NCBI GenBank assembly: GCA_013416795.1
Contig: RQSC01001207.1
Span: 53,366-78,993, forward strand
Reading direction: 5' to 3'
DNA length: 25,628 nucleotides
Source: Prasinococcaceae sp. CCMP 1430
Taxonomy: Eukaryota; Prasinodermophyta; Palmophyllophyceae; Prasinococcales; Prasinococcaceae
In this document: positions 23,873-25,628 of the stretch, piece by piece
Layout: each line of letters starts with the position of its first letter
Position numbering within the stretch: the stretch's first letter is position 1
Notes under the pieces: model-generated
What the model saw: only the letters and a program-made list of their open reading frames with translations
The model's database searches: none
What the model was told of the DNA's origin: nothing
Program-made: the position numbers and the translations under genes

Positions 23873-25628
23873 CTACACGCCGACGTACACACCGAACACT
23901 TGCTCACTCTTGGCAGCCAGCAGGTCAGACACGTCCGCATCGGCCGTCACGTTCAGCAGAAACACGCGCATGGTCTCCAGGCTCGCCACGGGACGGTCGA
24001 GCGGAACCATATGGCCCGATCCCCGAATTGAGATGAAGCTCACGTTGCCATCAGCCCACGCCATGCGATGCGCCCCCTGCACGCCAGGGTTGGTCTTAAA
24101 AGGCCGCCAGGGCTGAGTGAGAGGAATGCCCGCCTGGGCGAAGTACGGGGTCCATACGTCGTCAAGGGGCACAGTGCTGAGGCCCGATGCATCAATGTCG
24201 CCCTCGTAGATGAGAATCTTCATGCCTTCCTCGATGCCGCGCGAGTATATCGGTCCGACGAAGGGTCTGTCGATGATGTACGTGAATCCCTGGGCGTTGT
24301 CGGCGTTGTTGAACGATGCGTCGAGCGGCACGCTGATGGCCGTGAGCGTCGCGTTGAGCGCAAGGTATTCGCCAATGGCGTTGGCAAGGCACGGCGAGCC
24401 GACGCCGCCGTCCCGGTTGCCTGGAGATGCGCTGCGGACCGCATTCCGGCGCCCGAGTCGGCAGGGAAGGTCTTCCTCTGGGTTGGCGCAGATGAATGGT
24501 TCGGAGTTGTTGGCGTTGAAAGGACTCCCGCCCGGAACACACGCGTTGATCAGGTTGTATACATAGAAGTAGCCAACTTGTTCGGCCATCTCATCGATGA
24601 GTTCCTGACACTGCGCACCGAGGGGCATGACCTCGCCAAACAGCTCGCCCTGGCTGCAGTTCGCCATGATGTTGCGATAGAGCGTCTGGCTGATCTGCCC
24701 ATGGGATCCCATCATGAGAGCGTCATAGTACGGCCCGGGGTTGGTGTTCGGGTACTGGAATGTGCCCACATTGGTCACGTTGATGCACCAGTCGACTGGA
24801 CGGCCTTCCTCTGGCTGGCATCCGGTCCAGCCGTCGCCCACGGCCCAGCCGTTCAGCGTCACGTCCGGGATTGGGTTGTCCATGATCTGCTCCGCAAACA
24901 AGGGGACGTACATGCCTGCGTAGCTCTCTCCGGCCAAATAGAATCGTCGGTTGCGCCACTCCGGGAAGGCATCACTGAAAAAGCTTCCAAAGGCTTCGCG
25001 CGCGCCGGCGGCCACGGTCGAGTCGGACCACGGCCCACAGCTCGTGAGCCCCGCGGACGGCCCCTCGGCCGTGCAGAAGCTGAAGCCCATCGGAGGAGGA
25101 CTGTCAAACGCGCACACCGTGGCGACGTTCACCCACGAGTGCGGATTCGAGGTAGGCGTGGCCACGCCGCTCGCGACGTACTCGTCCGTGTCGAAGCTCG
25201 CGGTGGTCACGAGTAGCGGCCCCCACTCGTTGAGCAGCCCAAAGAGGCTAGAGGCGCCGGGACCGCCGTTGAACCAGAAGACAAGCGGGCGGTCAGCGTG
25301 CGCCTCCCCCGGCGAGGAGGAGGTGCTGCTGGCGTTACCGGACGGCAAGGTGTCCGCGCACCAGTAAAAGTACCTCAAGGCCCCCTTGGTGGGGTCGGGG
25401 GCGTCCCCACCGTCCACGAAGCCCGTCCACATCCTTAGCCCCAGCTCCGCGAGCGGCTTACCGACGCCCGGCAGCTCGGTCACCACCGAGCGGACTGGAT
25501 AGTCATCTCCGGGCCCAGGCGTGGGAGCGCCGACCCCAGAAGGCTGCGCGCCAACCAGCGCTGCGGGCGCCGCGATCGCGGCCAGCAGCGCGGTGCCGGC
25601 GGCGGCAGCGGCGAGCGCCGCGAGTCTC
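23873..25628 (-). CDS. Secreted serine carboxypeptidase, family S10 (5' partial)
   Basis: Removes C-terminal residues from peptides, usually in the vacuole, lysosome or outside the cell. The frame stays open to the window's right edge, so the Met is just beyond it. The first ~25 visible residues are hydrophobic (RLAALAAAAAGTALLAAIAA) and end VGA-Q, a signal peptide. The domain shows VFWFNGGPGASS, the nucleophile motif GESYAGMYVPLFAEQI (about 24890-24940), the acid in IYEGDIDASG (near 24200) and the His in GSGHMVPLDRP (near 24010). N-glycosylation sites (NVT, NCS, NAT, NVS) fit a secreted glycoprotein. The usual NGGPGCSS reads NGGPGASS. No intron is evident and composition is slightly less GC-rich than its neighbours. 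The stop at 23873 is followed by a non-coding gap. Confidence 0.92.
   Translation of the reverse strand, partial: RLAALAAAAAGTALLAAIAAPAALVGAQPSGVGAPTPGPGDDYPVRSVVTELPGVGKPLAELGLRMWTGFVDGGDAPDPTKGALRYFYWCADTLPSGNASSTSSSPGEAHADRPLVFWFNGGPGASSLFGLLNEWGPLLVTTASFDTDEYVASGVATPTSNPHSWVNVATVCAFDSPPPMGFSFCTAEGPSAGLTSCGPWSDSTVAAGAREAFGSFFSDAFPEWRNRRFYLAGESYAGMYVPLFAEQIMDNPIPDVTLNGWAVGDGWTGCQPEEGRPVDWCINVTNVGTFQYPNTNPGPYYDALMMGSHGQISQTLYRNIMANCSQGELFGEVMPLGAQCQELIDEMAEQVGYFYVYNLINACVPGGSPFNANNSEPFICANPEEDLPCRLGRRNAVRSASPGNRDGGVGSPCLANAIGEYLALNATLTAISVPLDASFNNADNAQGFTYIIDRPFVGPIYSRGIEEGMKILIYEGDIDASGLSTVPLDDVWTPYFAQAGIPLTQPWRPFKTNPGVQGAHRMAWADGNVSFISIRGSGHMVPLDRPVASLETMRVFLLNVTADADVSDLLAAKSEQVFGVYVGV

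Noticed and set aside
23245-24036. 263-residue plus-strand open frame after 23245
   Set aside because: Arg/Gly/Ala low-complexity, overlaps the carboxypeptidase 3' end in antisense and shows no domain.
1-25628. tRNA, rRNA or other structural RNA genes
   Set aside because: I looked for tRNA B-box-like GGTTCGAnnCC and cloverleaf arms and for rRNA-like conserved stretches and saw none. A covariance-model scan could still find small RNAs.

Overview
The window looks like nuclear DNA of a very GC-rich, compact eukaryotic genome, most likely a microalga or related protist (haptophyte, pavlovophyte or pelagophyte-like; the exact lineage is a guess). The reasons are: eukaryote-only proteins (Mediator subunit 4, the splicing factor CLF1, RTF2, a tRNA-splicing endonuclease subunit, the SM protein SCFD2, nucleolar-type DEG9); at least two introns with GT..AG ends supported by continuity of conserved protein sequence; (GT/CA)n microsatellites; no operons or Shine-Dalgarno sites; and a gene mix in which several members (DEG9, RTF2 with a ubiquitin-like N-terminus) have the plant/algal form. 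GC richness leaves most wrong frames open, so the calls rest on homology motifs rather than ORF length.

Layout. 1-785: 3' end of a protein built on a repeated Cys-x-Trp-Pro motif, running tail to tail into a large cytosolic fusion protein (J domain, TPRs, zinc ribbons, a degenerate second J domain, Skp1-type GlcNAc transferase). 3717-7300: a divergent promoter, a protein with two SH3b-like domains, then TSEN34 in reverse with a GU/CA-rich intron. 7306-10316: the 5' end of an OLA1/YchF GTPase running into a GSTCD-like methyltransferase, then DEG9 in reverse. 10317-14700: an intergenic region with telomere-like repeats, CLF1/Crooked-neck, a divergent promoter with nested dyads, and a double FKBP. 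14666-18250: a RING-H2 protein with ubiquitin-interacting motifs, a small FLASH-like coiled-coil protein and RTF2. 18849-22273: MED4 and SCFD2, diverging around a relic propeller blade. 22445-25628: the C-terminal part of a ZNF830/CCDC16-like protein and a secreted serine carboxypeptidase cut by the window end.

The genes do not form one pathway, but RNA processing (TSEN34, CLF1, possible FLASH-like and ZNF830-like proteins), protein folding and turnover (J-domain fusion, FKBP, DEG9, RING/UIM protein, carboxypeptidase) and nuclear maintenance (MED4, RTF2) dominate. Strands mostly alternate, so genes share divergent promoters and convergent 3' ends. Four of six convergent junctions carry the palindrome TGTACA, three of them inside the nonamer TGTACAGTA, which I propose as a bidirectional 3'-end signal.

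The most unusual items are the Cys-Trp-Pro repeat protein, the chaperone/glycosyltransferase fusion, the OLA1-methyltransferase chimera without a normal start, and the TGTACAGTA motif.
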